Origin: Pseudomonas sihuiensis
GTDB taxonomy: Bacteria; Pseudomonadota; Gammaproteobacteria; Pseudomonadales; Pseudomonadaceae
Direction: 5' to 3'
DNA: 64,000 bases
Assembly: GCF_900106015.1 (NCBI RefSeq)
Contig: NZ_LT629797.1
Coordinates: forward strand, 4,030,001 to 4,094,000
Shown here: positions 42,901 to 55,598 of the stretch, piece by piece
How the letters are laid out: each line of letters starts with the position of its first letter
Numbering within the stretch: the stretch's first letter is position 1
Program-made: the position numbers and the translations under genes
The notes under the pieces: generated by a model
Database searches by the model: none
Told to the model about the DNA's origin: nothing
What the model saw: the letters and a program-made list of their open reading frames with translations, nothing else

Positions 42901-43009
42901 GGTGATCATGTTCGGCCTGGGCTTCGCCACCCTGCTGACGCTGGTGGTGCTGCCGGTGCTGTATTGCGTGTTCTACGGGATCAAGGAGCAGGGCGCGGCA
43001 GAGGCTTAA
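39941..43009 (+). CDS. RND-family (HAE1-type) efflux permease
   Basis: 1022 aa, full length. One N-terminal membrane helix, a large periplasmic loop, six helices including VIALGMLVDNAIVIVEGILV (transmembrane helix 4 with the proton-relay Asp residues, in reduced DN form), a second loop, and the C-terminal helices with LLSLSGMLVKNGIVLVDEIQ. It exports drugs, detergents or metabolites using proton motive force. It is translated straight after the adaptor gene; no outer-membrane factor is nearby, so a shared TolC-like protein is expected. The large antisense frame (872 aa) is a shadow. Confidence 0.93.
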   Translation: MDIAGYFIQRRVTSWLVTLVLGIGGLMAFLGIGRLEDPSFTLKNAMVITSYPGASPQQVEEEVSYPLENAIQQLPSIKKVTSISSAGLSQISLELHSQYKAEQIPQIWDELRRKINDLQPSLPPGVNPPQIRDDFSDVFGFFLLVTGEGYSAQELRDFADYLRRELVLLPGVGKVSLAGARQEQVQVEISRSKMSTLGIAPQRLAQVLSQQNVVSNAGRILVGSESIRLHPTGELQDVRELERLIISDPGSAQQVTLGDIAQVSRGFSETPGNLYRMNGQPALTLGVSFAPKVNVVDVGATINARLAELDAQRPAGMQLQVFYDQAAEVQASVQGFVINFVASVAIVIVVLLIFMGLRSGLLIGLILALTVLGSFIFMRLLGIELQRISLGALVIALGMLVDNAIVIVEGILVGRQRGQSTLEAARGIVRQTNLPLLGATLIAIIAFAPIGLSDDSTGEFCLSLFQVLMISLLLSWVTAITLTPFFASLFFRDNQTLTGQDQGDPYGGVIFTSYRRLLDFALHRRSLTLGMLVVLLVVAIAGFGKVRQSFFPPSNTPMFFIDLWLPQGTDIRYTEQLVAELDQHVLEQEGVTTVSSTIGQGALRFILTYSPQKQYPNYAQLLVRTDNLERIEPLINQLELHVAEQYPQIKPKFKQLMLGPGNDSKIEARFSGPDPDELRRLGGEVSRLMRQDPVANAVMHDWYERTKLVRPQFAEARARELGVDKSELDDLLRMSFSGMNVGLYRDGTRLLPIVARTPDNERLNADSLSDLQIWSNARGGYLPIEQVLLGFNTEWEDPLIMRLDRKRTLTVQADPSLLSGETAAQLFQRLKPQIEAIPLPEGYSLEWGGEYESSRDAQGAVFGSLPLGYLVMFMITILLFDSFKRATVIWLTVPLAMIGVTLGFLLTGIPFGFMALLGLLSLSGMLVKNGIVLVDEIQLQLASGKDALQAVEDASISRVRPVAMAALTTILGMSPLLTDAFFQSMAVVIMFGLGFATLLTLVVLPVLYCVFYGIKEQGAAEA

Positions 43010-43053
43010 GAAGGTGGACAACGCGCAGTTGTCCACCCGCTCTCAAGGTCGAC

Positions 43054-43821
43054 TCAACCCTGCCGGGCGCGTCTAAAACGGCGCCACCCCGAGCGCAGAT
43101 CATCCACCGCTGGCACCAGAGCCAGGCCTACCAGCAACAACGCCAGCGGTAGGGTGGCGATATAGCCCAGGCCGTTGAAGCCAAAGGCACCGGCAATCCC
43201 ACCCATAAAGAAATACAGCGCCAGCAGGCTCAACACCTGCAGGCGCTGACGGTCGACCTGGACCCGACCGTGCCTGTCGCCATGGCGGTTCCAGTACAGC
43301 AGCTTGCCCAGTTCGATACCGATATCGGTGACGATGCCGGTGATATGGGTGGTGCGGATTTCTGCCCGCGACAACTTGGTGATCAGGGCATTCTGCAGCC
43401 CCATGATGAAGCACAGCAGCATCACCGTCAGGGGCACGAACAGCCCCTCGATGGTTGCCAGGGTGGCGCCAAGCAGACCGAAGCACAGCAGCAGTGCCGC
43501 CTCACAGAGCAGCGGCAGGGCGTTTTCGCTGTGCAGGCGGCGGCGCTTGGAGTAATTGACCATCAGGGTCGAGGCGATGGCACCCAGGACAAACGACAAC
43601 ACCCCACCCAGCCCACCGAGCACCAGATCATAGGCACCCAGGGCGATATGGTCGGCCATGGCCGAGACAATCCCTGTCATATGCGAGGTGTACTGCTGCA
43701 CCGCAAGAAAGCCCCCGGCATTGATTGCCCCGGCGACAAAGGCCAGGGCGTAACCCAGATGACGGTTGGCCACGACACTGCGTTTGCGCCCGGTCAGGCG
43801 TCGGGCATAGCGGATCGGCAT
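43054..43821 (-). CDS. YoaK/DUF1275-family membrane protein
   Basis: 255 aa, five to six hydrophobic segments. FVAGAINAGGFLAVQQYTSH followed by MTGIVSAMADHIALG, and LLCFIMGLQNALITKLSRAE followed by IRTTHITGIVTDIGIELGKL, are the two hallmark regions of DUF1275 proteins, whose function is not well known (suggested transport). It is convergent to the RND operon and lies downstream of the small paralogous gene at 43855. Confidence 0.88.
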   Translation of the reverse strand: MPIRYARRLTGRKRSVVANRHLGYALAFVAGAINAGGFLAVQQYTSHMTGIVSAMADHIALGAYDLVLGGLGGVLSFVLGAIASTLMVNYSKRRRLHSENALPLLCEAALLLCFGLLGATLATIEGLFVPLTVMLLCFIMGLQNALITKLSRAEIRTTHITGIVTDIGIELGKLLYWNRHGDRHGRVQVDRQRLQVLSLLALYFFMGGIAGAFGFNGLGYIATLPLALLLVGLALVPAVDDLRSGWRRFRRARQG

Positions 43822-43854
43822 AGGGCACCTAGGTGACGAAGTGGCGCGAGAGAC

Positions 43855-44085
43855 TCACAGATGAATCTCCGCACCTTTGATGCCGAGTTGCCGCAATTCC
43901 TCGATCAGACCATTGAGGTCGGCAAAGCACTCCACCTCATCCTGCTCGTCGATCAGAAAGTAGCTGGTACCCGCATCCTTCTTGAACAGCACGATCCACT
44001 CCCGGGTATTGCCCGGGTTGGGCATCAGATGGGTATCGAACTGCACGCCAGCGGCGCTTCTGGCCCTTATATCTTCACGTTTCAC
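43855..44085 (-). CDS. Small conserved protein, paralogue of the gene at 33920
   Basis: 76 aa, GTG start at 44085 behind GAGGGGGC. VQFDTHLMPNPGNTREWIVL, KKDAGTSYFLIDEQDEVECF and LNGLIEELRQLGIKGAEIHL correspond residue by residue to the protein at 33920-34150. It begins 10 bases after the glmS stop, so it may be read with glmS. No function could be assigned; a longer ATG-initiated frame upstream would overlap glmS and is unlikely. Confidence 0.75.
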   Translation of the reverse strand: MKREDIRARSAAGVQFDTHLMPNPGNTREWIVLFKKDAGTSYFLIDEQDEVECFADLNGLIEELRQLGIKGAEIHL

Positions 44086-44095
44086 AAGCGCCCCC

Positions 44096-45958
44096 TCACT
44101 CCACCGTAACGCTTTTTGCCAGATTGCGCGGCTGGTCGACGTCGGTGCCCTTGAGCACGGCAACATAATAGGACAGCAGCTGCAGCGGGATGGTGTAGAG
44201 GATCGGCGCCAGCAGGTCGTGAATATGCGGCATGTTCACCACATGGGTGCCCTCGCCGTTGCGCATACCGGCCTGCTGGTCCGCAAAGACGATCAGCTCA
44301 CCACCACGGGCGCGCACTTCCTGCAGGTTGGACTTGAGCTTCTCCAGCAATTCGTTGTTCGGCGCTACTGTGACCACCGGCATATCGCTGTCGACCAGGG
44401 CCAATGGCCCGTGCTTGAGCTCGCCGGCCGGGTAGGCCTCGGCGTGGATATAGGAGATTTCCTTGAGTTTGAGCGCCCCTTCCATGGCCACCGGGTACTG
44501 GGCACCGCGACCGAGGAACAGGCTGTGGTGCTTCTCGGAAAACAGTTCGGAGATTTTCTCCACCGTCTTGTCCATGGCCAGGGCTTCGCCCAGGCGGGTT
44601 GGCAGGCGCCGTAGCTCTTCCACCAGCTCGGCTTCCAGGGCCTTGTCCAGGCTGCCGTGCACCTGACCCAAGGCCAGGGTCAGCAGCATCAGGCCGACCA
44701 ATTGGGTGGTAAAGGCCTTGGTCGAAGCTACGCCGATTTCCGGGCCGGCCTGGGTCAGCAGGCACAGGTCGGATTCGCGCACCAGGGAGCTGGTGCCGAC
44801 GTTGCAGATCACCAGGCTGGCCAGGTAACCGCCCTTGCCCGCTTCATGCTCCTTGGCGTTGCGCAGCGCGGCCAGGGTATCGGCAGTTTCCCCGGACTGG
44901 GAAATGCTGACAAACAGGGTGTCCGGCTGCACCACCACCTTGCGGTAGCGAAACTCGCTGGCCACTTCGATCTGGCAGGGAATCCCGGCCAGTTCTTCCA
45001 GCCAGTAACGGGCGACCATACCGGCGTGGTAACTGGTGCCACAGGCGACTATCTGCACATTCTTGACCTTGGCGAACAGCTCGGCGGCCTGCGGGCCAAA
45101 GGCCTGCACCAGCACGTGATCGCTGCCCAGGCGGCCTTCCAGGGTGCGTTGCACCACCTTGGGCTGCTCATGGATCTCCTTGAGCATGAAGTGGCGGTAC
45201 TCGCCCTTGTCCGCTGCCTCGGCACCTTCGTGGTACTGCACGGCTTCACGCTGCACCGGATTGCCGGCGGCGTCCCAGATCTGCACACCGTCACGACGGA
45301 TCTCGGCGATATCGCCTTCTTCCAGGTACATGAAGCGGTCGGTGACCTGGCGCAGGGCCAACTGGTCGGAAGCGAGGAAGTTTTCGCCCAGACCCAGACC
45401 GATCACCAGCGGGCTGCCACTGCGCGCGGCGAGCAGGCGGTCCGGTTGCTTGGCGCTGATCACCGCCAGGCCGTAGGCGCCATGCAGTTCCGGGATGGCG
45501 GCCTTGAGCGCAGCGCTGAGGTCGCCGAGCTGCTGCAGCTTGTGATCGAGCAGGTGGACGATGGTTTCGGTGTCGGTATCGGAGCTGAAGACATAGCCTA
45601 GGCCCTTGAGGCGCTCACGCAGCTCTTCGTGGTTCTCGATGATGCCGTTGTGCACCACGGCCAGCTCGTGCCCGGGCTCTTTACCAGAAAAATGCGGGTG
45701 GGCGTTGCGCTCGCTCGGCGCACCGTGGGTGGCCCAACGGGTGTGGGCAATGCCCAGACGCCCCGCCAGCGGCTCGGCTTGCAGCGCGGCCTGCAGTTCG
45801 CTGACCTTGCCGACGCGGCGGCGGCGATCCAGTGCGCCCTGCTCGGTCAGAAGCGCCACACCGGCGCTGTCATAGCCGCGATATTCCAGACGCTTGAGGC
45901 CTTCGACCAGGACCGGGGTGATATTGCGCTCGGCGATGGCGCCTACGATTCCACACAT
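44096..45958 (-). CDS. glmS: Glutamine--fructose-6-phosphate aminotransferase GlmS
   Basis: 620 aa, close to the usual ~610. It makes glucosamine-6-phosphate from fructose-6-phosphate and glutamine, the first step to UDP-GlcNAc. The N-terminal Cys2 of MCGIVGAI is the glutaminase nucleophile; [16 protein letters not shown] is the Ntn-domain signature. Two SIS isomerase domains follow ([55 protein letters not shown]), ending in KSVTVE. glmR is 10 bases upstream and probably in the same transcript. Confidence 0.97.
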   Translation of the reverse strand: MCGIVGAIAERNITPVLVEGLKRLEYRGYDSAGVALLTEQGALDRRRRVGKVSELQAALQAEPLAGRLGIAHTRWATHGAPSERNAHPHFSGKEPGHELAVVHNGIIENHEELRERLKGLGYVFSSDTDTETIVHLLDHKLQQLGDLSAALKAAIPELHGAYGLAVISAKQPDRLLAARSGSPLVIGLGLGENFLASDQLALRQVTDRFMYLEEGDIAEIRRDGVQIWDAAGNPVQREAVQYHEGAEAADKGEYRHFMLKEIHEQPKVVQRTLEGRLGSDHVLVQAFGPQAAELFAKVKNVQIVACGTSYHAGMVARYWLEELAGIPCQIEVASEFRYRKVVVQPDTLFVSISQSGETADTLAALRNAKEHEAGKGGYLASLVICNVGTSSLVRESDLCLLTQAGPEIGVASTKAFTTQLVGLMLLTLALGQVHGSLDKALEAELVEELRRLPTRLGEALAMDKTVEKISELFSEKHHSLFLGRGAQYPVAMEGALKLKEISYIHAEAYPAGELKHGPLALVDSDMPVVTVAPNNELLEKLKSNLQEVRARGGELIVFADQQAGMRNGEGTHVVNMPHIHDLLAPILYTIPLQLLSYYVAVLKGTDVDQPRNLAKSVTVE

Positions 45959-45968
45959 GGGGCTCTCC

Positions 45969-46739
45969 TTAGTTTTCCAGCGGCACGAGGATCAGCTGAA
46001 TGCCGCGCGCGCGTATCTGTTCGGCAGCCTGGGCATCCAGGCGCTCGTCGGTTATCAGGGTATGGAGGCTGCTCCAGGGCAGTTCCAGATTGGGAATGCG
46101 CCGGCCGATCTTGTCGCTCTCGACCATGACGATGACTTCACGGGCCACCTCGGCCATCACCCGCGACAGACCGAGCAGCTCGTTGAAGGTGGTGGTACCA
46201 CGCTCCAGGTCGATGCCATCGGCGCCGATGAACAGCTGGTCGAAGTCGTAGGAGCGCAGCACCTGTTCGGCCACCTGGCCCTGGAAGGATTCCGAGTGCG
46301 GGTCCCAGGTGCCACCCGTCATCAGCAGTACCGGCTCGTGCTCGAGTTCGCGCAAGGCATTGGCCACGCCCAGGGAATTGGTCATCACCACCAGGCCGGG
46401 CTTGTGGCCGAGCTGCGGGATCATCGCCGCCGTGGTGGTGCCGCTGTCGATGATGATGCGTGCATGCTCGCGAATGCGCGCCACGCCGGCCCGGGCAATC
46501 GCCTGCTTGTACGGCGAAATGGGCTGGGTTGGCTCACTGATCAGTTCCTGCGGCACCGGCACCGCGCCGCCATAGCGACGCAGCAGCAGGCCGTTCTTTT
46601 CCAGGGCAGCGAGGTCCTTGCGAATGGTCACTTCGCTGGTGGCGAAGTGCTGCGCCAGGGCGTCCACGCTCACTTCGCCCTGCTCGGCGAGCAAGGCGAG
46701 GATGGTATGGCGACGTTGCGGCGTGTTGCGCTTCGACAT
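45969..46739 (-). CDS. glmR: GlmR, DeoR-family regulator
   Basis: 256 aa. It starts with a DeoR-type winged HTH ([40 protein letters not shown]), then a phosphosugar-binding domain ([52 protein letters not shown]). In pseudomonads the DeoR gene between glmU and glmS is called glmR and affects amino-sugar and envelope metabolism. It is 10 bases upstream of glmS. The naming depends on this context. Confidence 0.88.
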   Translation of the reverse strand: MSKRNTPQRRHTILALLAEQGEVSVDALAQHFATSEVTIRKDLAALEKNGLLLRRYGGAVPVPQELISEPTQPISPYKQAIARAGVARIREHARIIIDSGTTTAAMIPQLGHKPGLVVMTNSLGVANALRELEHEPVLLMTGGTWDPHSESFQGQVAEQVLRSYDFDQLFIGADGIDLERGTTTFNELLGLSRVMAEVAREVIVMVESDKIGRRIPNLELPWSSLHTLITDERLDAQAAEQIRARGIQLILVPLEN

Positions 46740-46812
46740 CTTTAAGTTTCGATTCGAAAGATAGTGGCGCGAATCAAAACATATGATCGAAAAGCCCGCA
46801 AGCGCCCGCTGG

Positions 46813-47424
46813 TCAGTTCAGTGTCAGCTTGACCCCGAAGCCAACCAGACACAGCCCCGCCAATTTCTCCAATCCCCGCGCAATACGAGGGTTAGCGCGC
46901 ATGCGCTCGGCGAGAAAGTGCGTCAGCAGCACGATCAGCAGGCCGTAGAGAAAGGTCAGCGCCATGATGGTCACGGCCATGAAACCGAAAGTAATCAGCC
47001 CCTGATGCCGTTGCGGATCGATGAACAGCGGGAAGAAGGCCATGTAGAAGATGATGGCCTTGGGATTGAAGACGGTGATCACCAGCGTTTGCCAGAGGTA
47101 TTGGCGCGGCTTGATATCCAGCGTCGGCGCTGCACCCGGCTTGGCCAGGATCATTCGCAGGCCAAGGTAGACCAGGTAGGCGGCGCCGAGCCACTGCACG
47201 ACATGGAAGGCTGTCGGATAAGCCTTGAGCAACGCGGCGACCCCGGCCACCGCCAACCACAGCAGTACCTGGTCGCCAAGCATGATCCCGAAGGTCGAGG
47301 CCAGCCCGCCGCGAATGCCGCCCTTGCCGGTGGACAGGATCAACGCCAGGTTACCGGGCCCGGGAATGGCCAGCAGGATGATGAAGGCCACCACGAAGGC
47401 GGCGTAATCCGTCACACCGAACAT
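46813..47424 (-). CDS. LysE/RhtB-family translocator
   Basis: 203 aa, about six membrane segments. It has FIILLAIPGPGNLALILSTG near residues 15-34, WLGAAYLVYLGLRMILAKPG in the middle, and TVFNPKAIIFYMAFFPLF, all LysE-family. It lies between glmU and glmR on the same strand. It is the third LysE-type gene in this window. An amino-acid or small metabolite exporter is likely; substrate unknown. Confidence 0.88.
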   Translation of the reverse strand: MFGVTDYAAFVVAFIILLAIPGPGNLALILSTGKGGIRGGLASTFGIMLGDQVLLWLAVAGVAALLKAYPTAFHVVQWLGAAYLVYLGLRMILAKPGAAPTLDIKPRQYLWQTLVITVFNPKAIIFYMAFFPLFIDPQRHQGLITFGFMAVTIMALTFLYGLLIVLLTHFLAERMRANPRIARGLEKLAGLCLVGFGVKLTLN

Positions 47425-47480
47425 ACAGGACTGCCTCCGGCAGGTTATCCACAGGCCTGGTCACCCAGGCTGGATCGGGT

Positions 47481-48839
47481 TCACTTCTTCGTCGGGCGCT
47501 TCCAGCCTTCGATATTGCGCTGCTTGGCCCGACCCACTGCCAGCGTATCCGCCGGCACATCGCTGGTCACTACCGAACCGGCACCGGTGGTCGCACGGTC
47601 GCCCAGCGTTACCGGCGCCACCAGCGCACTGTTGGAGCCGATGAAGACGTCCTCGCCCATCACCGTGCGGGATTTGTTGGCACCGTCGTAGTTGCAGGTG
47701 ATGGTGCCGGCGCCGATGTTGGTTCGCGCACCGATCTCGGCATCGCCCAAGTAGCTCAGGTGGCCGGCCTTGGCACCTTCGCCCAGCACGGCGTTCTTCA
47801 GTTCGACGAAGTTACCCACATGGGCCTTGGCGCCCAGTTTGGTACCTGGACGCAGGCGGGCAAACGGACCGCAATCGGCGCCCTCGCCCATCTCGGCACC
47901 GTCCAGGTGGCTGTTGGCTTTGACGATGGCGCCCCTGCGCAGCACCGAGTCCTTGATCACGCAGTTCGGGCCGATCTGCACATCATCCTCGATGATCACG
48001 CGGCCTTCGAGGATGACGTTGATGTCGATGGTCACGTCGCGGCCGACGCTGACTTCACCACGCACATCGAAGCGATGCGGATCACGCAGGGTGACACCCT
48101 GGGCCATCAGGCGACGAGCCATGCGCTGCTGATAATGGCATTCGAGCTGAGCCAGCTGGATGCGGTCGTTGGCGCCGAGCACTTCCATCTCGTCGGCAGC
48201 GCGCTCGGTAGCCACCACCAGGCCGTCGGCCACGGCCATGGCGATCACGTCGGTCAGGTAGTACTCGCCCTGGGCGTTACTGTTGGACAGACGCCCCAGC
48301 CAATCGGCCAGGCGCTTGCCCGGTACGGCGAGAATGCCGGTGTTGCCCTCGCGGATCTGCCGCTGTGCTTCGCTGGCATCCTTGTGCTCGACGATGGCCT
48401 GCACCACGCCAGCCTCATCACGGACGATACGGCCATAGCCGGTCGGGTCAGCCAGTTCGACGGTGAGCAGGCCGAGCTGATCATCGCTGACCAGGGCCAG
48501 CAGGCGCTGCAGGGTAGCCGTTTCGATCAGCGGCACGTCGCCATAGAGAATCAGCACGCGCTCGGCGCTGAGCTGCGGCAGAGCCTGGGCCACGGCGTGG
48601 CCGGTGCCGAGCTGCTCGGCCTGGATGACGAAATTCAGGTCATCGGCGGCCAGGCGCTCACGCACGGTGTCGGCGCCGTGGCCGATTACCACCTGGATGC
48701 TCTGCGGCTGCAGGCTGCGTGCGGTGTCGATGACATGCCCGAGCATGGGTTTGTCGGCGACCGGGTGCAGTACCTTGGGCAGCGCCGAACGCATGCGCGT
48801 GCCCTGGCCAGCGGCAAGAATGACGATATCCAGACTCAT
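47481..48839 (-). CDS. glmU: Bifunctional UDP-GlcNAc pyrophosphorylase / GlcN-1-P acetyltransferase GlmU
   Basis: 452 aa. The N-terminal uridylyltransferase opens with [20 protein letters not shown]. The C-terminal left-handed β-helix shows hexapeptide repeats ([60 protein letters not shown]). It makes UDP-GlcNAc from glucosamine-1-phosphate for peptidoglycan and LPS. The ATG at 48839 has AAGGAGC seven bases ahead; the upstream ATG at 48860 does not fit. It follows the atp operon and a terminator. Confidence 0.97.
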   Translation of the reverse strand: MSLDIVILAAGQGTRMRSALPKVLHPVADKPMLGHVIDTARSLQPQSIQVVIGHGADTVRERLAADDLNFVIQAEQLGTGHAVAQALPQLSAERVLILYGDVPLIETATLQRLLALVSDDQLGLLTVELADPTGYGRIVRDEAGVVQAIVEHKDASEAQRQIREGNTGILAVPGKRLADWLGRLSNSNAQGEYYLTDVIAMAVADGLVVATERAADEMEVLGANDRIQLAQLECHYQQRMARRLMAQGVTLRDPHRFDVRGEVSVGRDVTIDINVILEGRVIIEDDVQIGPNCVIKDSVLRRGAIVKANSHLDGAEMGEGADCGPFARLRPGTKLGAKAHVGNFVELKNAVLGEGAKAGHLSYLGDAEIGARTNIGAGTITCNYDGANKSRTVMGEDVFIGSNSALVAPVTLGDRATTGAGSVVTSDVPADTLAVGRAKQRNIEGWKRPTKK

Positions 48840-48913
48840 AGAAAGCTCCTTGCTGGGCAAGAGTTGGCCGCGGCCAGAGGGCCGCGCGAAGAAAGCGCTA
48901 TTTTGCCAGAAAC

Positions 48914-48943
48914 GTAAAGGGGCGACCTAAGTCGCCCCTTTAC
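48914..48943 (-). terminator. Terminator after atpC
   Basis: GTAAAGGGGCGAC and GTCGCCCCTTTAC form a perfect 13-base stem with a 4-base loop, 20 bases after atpC on the minus strand. The transcript continues GTTTCTGG, so the U tract is weak. It separates the ATP synthase operon from glmU. Confidence 0.85.
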
Positions 48944-48962
48944 GTGATACCGCGATACGCGA

Positions 48963-49397
48963 TCAGCGGATGCGGCCGCCGAACTTCTTGCGCATCTCTT
49001 CGATGGTGCGCAGCTGGGCAGCTGCCTCGGCCAGGCGTGCTGCCGCACTGCCGTAGTCGAACTCGGTGCCCTTTTCGCTCAGCGCCTTCTCGGCCGCCTT
49101 GCGCGCCTCGATGGCGGCGGCTTCATCCAGGTCGCCGGCGCGAACAGCGGTGTCGGCAAGTACCTTCACCATGCTCGGCTGAACTTCCAGGAAGCCACCG
49201 GAGATGTAGAACACCTCCTCGGTGCCACCCTGCTTGATCACTCGCACCGGACCCGGCTTGAGATCGGTCAGCAGCGGGGTGTGGCCCGGCAGGATACCCA
49301 AGTCACCCAGGTGACCGTGGGCGATGACCATTTCCACCAGCCCCGAGAACAGCTCTTCTTCCGCACTGACGATATCGCAGTGGACTGACATAGCCAT
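48963..49397 (-). CDS. atpC: ATP synthase subunit epsilon
   Basis: 144 aa. The N-terminal β-barrel ([40 protein letters not shown]) and C-terminal helical hairpin ([31 protein letters not shown]) are normal. It inhibits ATP hydrolysis and links rotor to stator in F1. It is the last gene of the atp operon, followed by a hairpin terminator. The ATG at 49397 was chosen as [13 protein letters not shown] matches the family start. Confidence 0.97.
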   Translation of the reverse strand: MAMSVHCDIVSAEEELFSGLVEMVIAHGHLGDLGILPGHTPLLTDLKPGPVRVIKQGGTEEVFYISGGFLEVQPSMVKVLADTAVRAGDLDEAAAIEARKAAEKALSEKGTEFDYGSAAARLAEAAAQLRTIEEMRKKFGGRIR

Positions 49398-49476
49398 AAC
49401 AATGCCTCGGTTGAGAGGCCGGATTGGGCTACTGCCCGCTCCGGCCCGGACGCCCCCTAGAGGGCGCACCCGTTAC

Positions 49477-50883
<1,407 letters not shown>

Positions 50884-51747
50884 TTAAACCGCGGCAGCGC
50901 CGCCGACGATTTCCGAAATTTCCTGGGTGATCGCTGCCTGACGTGCCTTGTTGTAAACCAGCTGCAGGTCTTTGATGAGCTCACCGGCGTTGTCGGTTGC
51001 GTTCTTCATCGCGATCATCCGCGCAGCCTGTTCGCACGCGCTGTTCTCGACCACGGACTGATAGACCTGCGACTCGACGTAGCGTACCAGCAGCGCATCC
51101 AGCAATTGCTGGGCGTCCGGCTCGTACACGTAGTCCCACAGACCTTTCTGTACGCCTTGCGCATCGCTCGCGGCCAACGGCAACAACTGCTGCACTTCCG
51201 GCTTCTGCGTCATGGTGTTGACGAACTTGTTCGACACCAGATACAGACGGTCGATACGGCCCTCGGCGTAGGCATCCAGCACGACCTTGACGCTACCGAT
51301 CAGGTCGTTGATGGACGGCTCTTCACCCAGCTTGCTGATGGCGGCAACCACGTTGCCCCCGTTGCTGCGGAAGAAGCTCGCGCCCTTGCTGCCCACCACG
51401 CAGAAATCAGCCTCGACCTTCTGGTCGCGCCATTCCTTCAGGCTTCTGAGCAGCGCCTTGAACAGGTTGATGTTCAAGCCACCACACAGACCACGGTCCG
51501 AGGTCACCACGATATAACCGACGCGCTTTACATCACGCTCCACCATGAACGAGTGGCGGTATTCCGGGTTCGCCTTGGCCAGGTGACCAATCACCTGACG
51601 AATACGCTCGGCGTAGGGGCGACCGGCAGCCATGCGCTGTTGAGCCTTGCGCATTTTGCTGACCGCCACTTTTTCCATGGCGCTGGTGATCTTTTGCGTG
51701 CTTTTGATGCTCGCAATCTTGCTGCGAATCTCTTTTGCGCCTGCCAT
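50884..51747 (-). CDS. atpG: ATP synthase subunit gamma
   Basis: 287 aa. The central rotor shaft: N-terminal helix [20 protein letters not shown] followed by [18 protein letters not shown], a Rossmann-like centre ([20 protein letters not shown]), and the C-terminal helix [20 protein letters not shown], then [20 protein letters not shown]. All three conserved regions are intact. It lies 30 bases before atpD. Confidence 0.98.
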   Translation of the reverse strand: MAGAKEIRSKIASIKSTQKITSAMEKVAVSKMRKAQQRMAAGRPYAERIRQVIGHLAKANPEYRHSFMVERDVKRVGYIVVTSDRGLCGGLNINLFKALLRSLKEWRDQKVEADFCVVGSKGASFFRSNGGNVVAAISKLGEEPSINDLIGSVKVVLDAYAEGRIDRLYLVSNKFVNTMTQKPEVQQLLPLAASDAQGVQKGLWDYVYEPDAQQLLDALLVRYVESQVYQSVVENSACEQAARMIAMKNATDNAGELIKDLQLVYNKARQAAITQEISEIVGGAAAV

Positions 51748-51795
51748 TTCACACCTTTTGGTTCAAGCAGGCGGGGGCCGAAGCCCCCGCTGCGG

Positions 51796-53340
51796 TTACC
51801 AGGTTTGGGTGGCCTTGAACTTCTCGATACCGGCTTTCAGGCCAGCGTCGATTTCGTCGTTGAAGTCACCCTTCTCGTTGATCTTCGCCATCAGGTCGGC
51901 GTGATCACGCTTGAAGAAGGCGATCAGGGCCTGCTCGAAGCTGATGATCTTGGCGACTTCGACGTCCTGCAGGAAGCCACGCTCGGCTGCGTACAGGGAC
52001 ACCGACATTTCGGCAATGGACATCGGCGCATACTGCTTCTGCTTCATCAGCTCGGTTACGCGCTGACCATGCTCGAGCTGCTTGCGGGTGGCTTCGTCCA
52101 GGTCAGAAGCGAACTGGGCGAATGCTGCCAGTTCACGGTACTGAGCCAGAGCGGTACGGATACCACCGGAAAGCTTCTTGATGATCTTGGTCTGTGCAGC
52201 ACCACCCACGCGGGATACCGAGATACCGGCGTTGACGGCCGGACGGATACCCGAGTTGAACATGGCCGATTCCAGGAAGATCTGACCGTCGGTGATCGAG
52301 ATCACGTTGGTCGGAACGAACGCGGAAACGTCACCGGCCTGGGTTTCGATGATCGGCAGAGCGGTCAGGGAACCGGTCTTGCCCTTCACGGCGCCATTGG
52401 TGAACTTCTCGACGTACTCTTCGGAAACGCGGGAAGCGCGCTCCAGCAGACGGCTGTGGAGATAGAACACGTCGCCCGGGTAGGCTTCACGGCCTGGCGG
52501 ACGGCGCAGCAGCAGGGAGATCTGACGGTAGGCAACGGCCTGCTTGGACAGGTCGTCGTACACAATCAAGGCATCTTCACCGCGGTCGCGGAAGTATTCA
52601 CCCATGGTGCAACCGGAGTACGGCGCGAGGAACTGCAGGGCAGCGGATTCGGAAGCCGAAGCTGCAACCACGATGGTATTGGCCAGGGCGCCAGCTTCTT
52701 CCAGCTTGCGTACCACGTTGGCAATGGTCGATTGCTTCTGACCAATGGCGACGTAGACGCAACGGATGCCGCTGTCTTTCTGGTTGATGATGGCGTCGAC
52801 GGCCAGAGCAGTCTTACCGATCTGACGGTCACCGATGATCAGCTCACGCTGACCACGGCCTACCGGGATCATGGCATCGACCGACTTGTAACCGGTCTGC
52901 ACCGGCTGGTCGACCGACTTGCGCCAGATCACGCCCGGCGCAACCTTTTCAACGGCGTCAGTAGCGGCGGCGTTGATCGGGCCTTTGCCATCGATCGGGT
53001 TGCCCAGTGCGTCAACGACGCGACCCAGCAGCTCCGGACCAACCGGAACTTCCAGGATGCGACCGGTGCACTTGGCGCTCATGCCTTCGGCGAGGGTCAG
53101 GTAACCACCCAGTACTACGGCACCTACGGAGTCTTGCTCCAGGTTCAGGGCCATGCCATACACGCCACCAGGGAATTCGATCATCTCACCGTACATGACG
53201 TCGGCGAGGCCGTAGATGCGCACGATACCGTCGGAAACGCTGACGATGGTGCCTTCATTACGGGCTTGAGCGGATACATCAAGCGACTCAATGCGCTGCT
53301 TGATGATTTCGCTAATTTCGGAAGGATTCAATTGCTGCAT
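51796..53340 (-). CDS. atpA: ATP synthase subunit alpha
   Basis: 514 aa. Non-catalytic nucleotide-binding subunit of F1. Visible are the P-loop [19 protein letters not shown] (residues ~169-187), [40 protein letters not shown], and [20 protein letters not shown]. The N-terminal [20 protein letters not shown] is typical. It follows atpH by 15 bases. Confidence 0.99.
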   Translation of the reverse strand: MQQLNPSEISEIIKQRIESLDVSAQARNEGTIVSVSDGIVRIYGLADVMYGEMIEFPGGVYGMALNLEQDSVGAVVLGGYLTLAEGMSAKCTGRILEVPVGPELLGRVVDALGNPIDGKGPINAAATDAVEKVAPGVIWRKSVDQPVQTGYKSVDAMIPVGRGQRELIIGDRQIGKTALAVDAIINQKDSGIRCVYVAIGQKQSTIANVVRKLEEAGALANTIVVAASASESAALQFLAPYSGCTMGEYFRDRGEDALIVYDDLSKQAVAYRQISLLLRRPPGREAYPGDVFYLHSRLLERASRVSEEYVEKFTNGAVKGKTGSLTALPIIETQAGDVSAFVPTNVISITDGQIFLESAMFNSGIRPAVNAGISVSRVGGAAQTKIIKKLSGGIRTALAQYRELAAFAQFASDLDEATRKQLEHGQRVTELMKQKQYAPMSIAEMSVSLYAAERGFLQDVEVAKIISFEQALIAFFKRDHADLMAKINEKGDFNDEIDAGLKAGIEKFKATQTW

Positions 53341-53355
53341 GCCAGTTCCCTCAAA

Positions 53356-53892
53356 TCAGGATTTCAACGCTTCGGCCAGCTTGTTCAGCTTGCCGCGGAC
53401 CGAACCGTCGATGACCAGGTCACCTGCACGAATGACAACACCGCCGATCAGGGCGGGATTGACCACGGGCGTGGGCTGGACGGTGCGATCGAGCCGCTTG
53501 GAAAGGGCGGCAGCCAGAGTTTGCAATTGCTCAGCACTGAGCTCGAAAGCCGACTCGACCTCGACATCGAGGGCGCGTTCGGCTTCAGCCTTCAGCACAG
53601 CGAATTGTTCGCGTACTACCGGCAACAGCGACAGTCGGTCGTTGCTGCCCAGCGAGCGCAGGAAGTTGCTGAACGAAGCATCGATGTGACCGGCACAGAG
53701 CTGCGCCAGCACATTGACTTTCTGCTCATCGGTCAACGCCGGGTTGACCAACTGCTGAGCCATGGCCGGCGCTTGAACCGCGGCCGCGGACAGCGACAGC
53801 ATGTTCAGCCAGGCATCGGCCTGCTGTGCAGCACTGGCAAACTCAAACGCAGCTTTCGCGTAGGGCCGAGCGAGCGTGTTGGTATTGATCAT
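53356..53892 (-). CDS. atpH: ATP synthase subunit delta
   Basis: 178 aa, normal. The peripheral-stalk subunit starts with TLARPYAKAAFEFASAAQQA and ends with the conserved PALIGGVVIRAGDLVIDGSV followed by RGKLNKLAEALKS. It connects F1 to the b subunits. It lies between atpF (12 bases upstream) and atpA (15 bases downstream). Confidence 0.98.
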   Translation of the reverse strand: MINTNTLARPYAKAAFEFASAAQQADAWLNMLSLSAAAVQAPAMAQQLVNPALTDEQKVNVLAQLCAGHIDASFSNFLRSLGSNDRLSLLPVVREQFAVLKAEAERALDVEVESAFELSAEQLQTLAAALSKRLDRTVQPTPVVNPALIGGVVIRAGDLVIDGSVRGKLNKLAEALKS

Positions 53893-53904
53893 CGCGAGCC
53901 TCGC

Positions 53905-54375
53905 TTAGAGTTGAGAGGCCAGTTTTGCGACCAGATCGTTGTGCGCAGCGCCGTCCACGGAGGACTGCAGGATCTGCTCGGCGCCGGTGACAGCCAGAGC
54001 TGCTACCTGCGAACGCAGTTGATCCTTGGCACGGTTCACTTCCAGATCGATTTCGGCTTTGGCGCCAGCGATCAGCTTTTCACCTTCGGAGCGGGCCTGG
54101 GCCTTGGCTTCTTCGACGATTGCGTTGGCGGTCTTGTTCGCCCGATCGAGAATCTCGGCAGCTTGCTCTTTGGTTTCACGAAGCATCTGGGCAGCGCGTT
54201 CCTGGGCCAACTGCAGATCGCGCTCAGCGCGCCCGGCAGCATCCAGACCTTCTGCGATTTTCTTCTGGCGTTCCTGCATGGCCAGCGTCAGCGGCGGCCA
54301 TACGAACTTCATGCAGAACCAGACGAAAATAGCGAAGGCAATCGTTTGACCGAACAGGGTCAGGTTAATGTTCAC
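53905..54375 (-). CDS. atpF: ATP synthase subunit b
   Basis: 156 aa. One N-terminal membrane helix ([20 protein letters not shown]) and a long charged coiled coil (residues ~30-156) rich in Ala, Glu, Lys and Arg, as in the stator dimer of the proton-conducting Fo part. [20 protein letters not shown] is the conserved transition out of the membrane. Confidence 0.98.
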   Translation of the reverse strand: MNINLTLFGQTIAFAIFVWFCMKFVWPPLTLAMQERQKKIAEGLDAAGRAERDLQLAQERAAQMLRETKEQAAEILDRANKTANAIVEEAKAQARSEGEKLIAGAKAEIDLEVNRAKDQLRSQVAALAVTGAEQILQSSVDGAAHNDLVAKLASQL

Positions 54376-54461
54376 AGCGATTTACCTCGTGCTATCTCGT
54401 GTTCAGGGAAGAAAAGCCTGAAGAGGCAGCACTCATCATGCTGCCTCGAACTCAGGAACTC

Positions 54462-54713
<252 letters not shown>

Positions 54714-54755
54714 TTAAGGTTACGAGTTAGGGGTTTTCGGGTTTTTCGATGTTGA

Positions 54756-55598
<843 letters not shown>

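Noticed and set aside
43855..44166. 103-aa version of the small protein after glmS
   Set aside because: It would start inside glmS; the GTG at 44085 with a good ribosome site gives 76 aa, exactly the paralogue's length.
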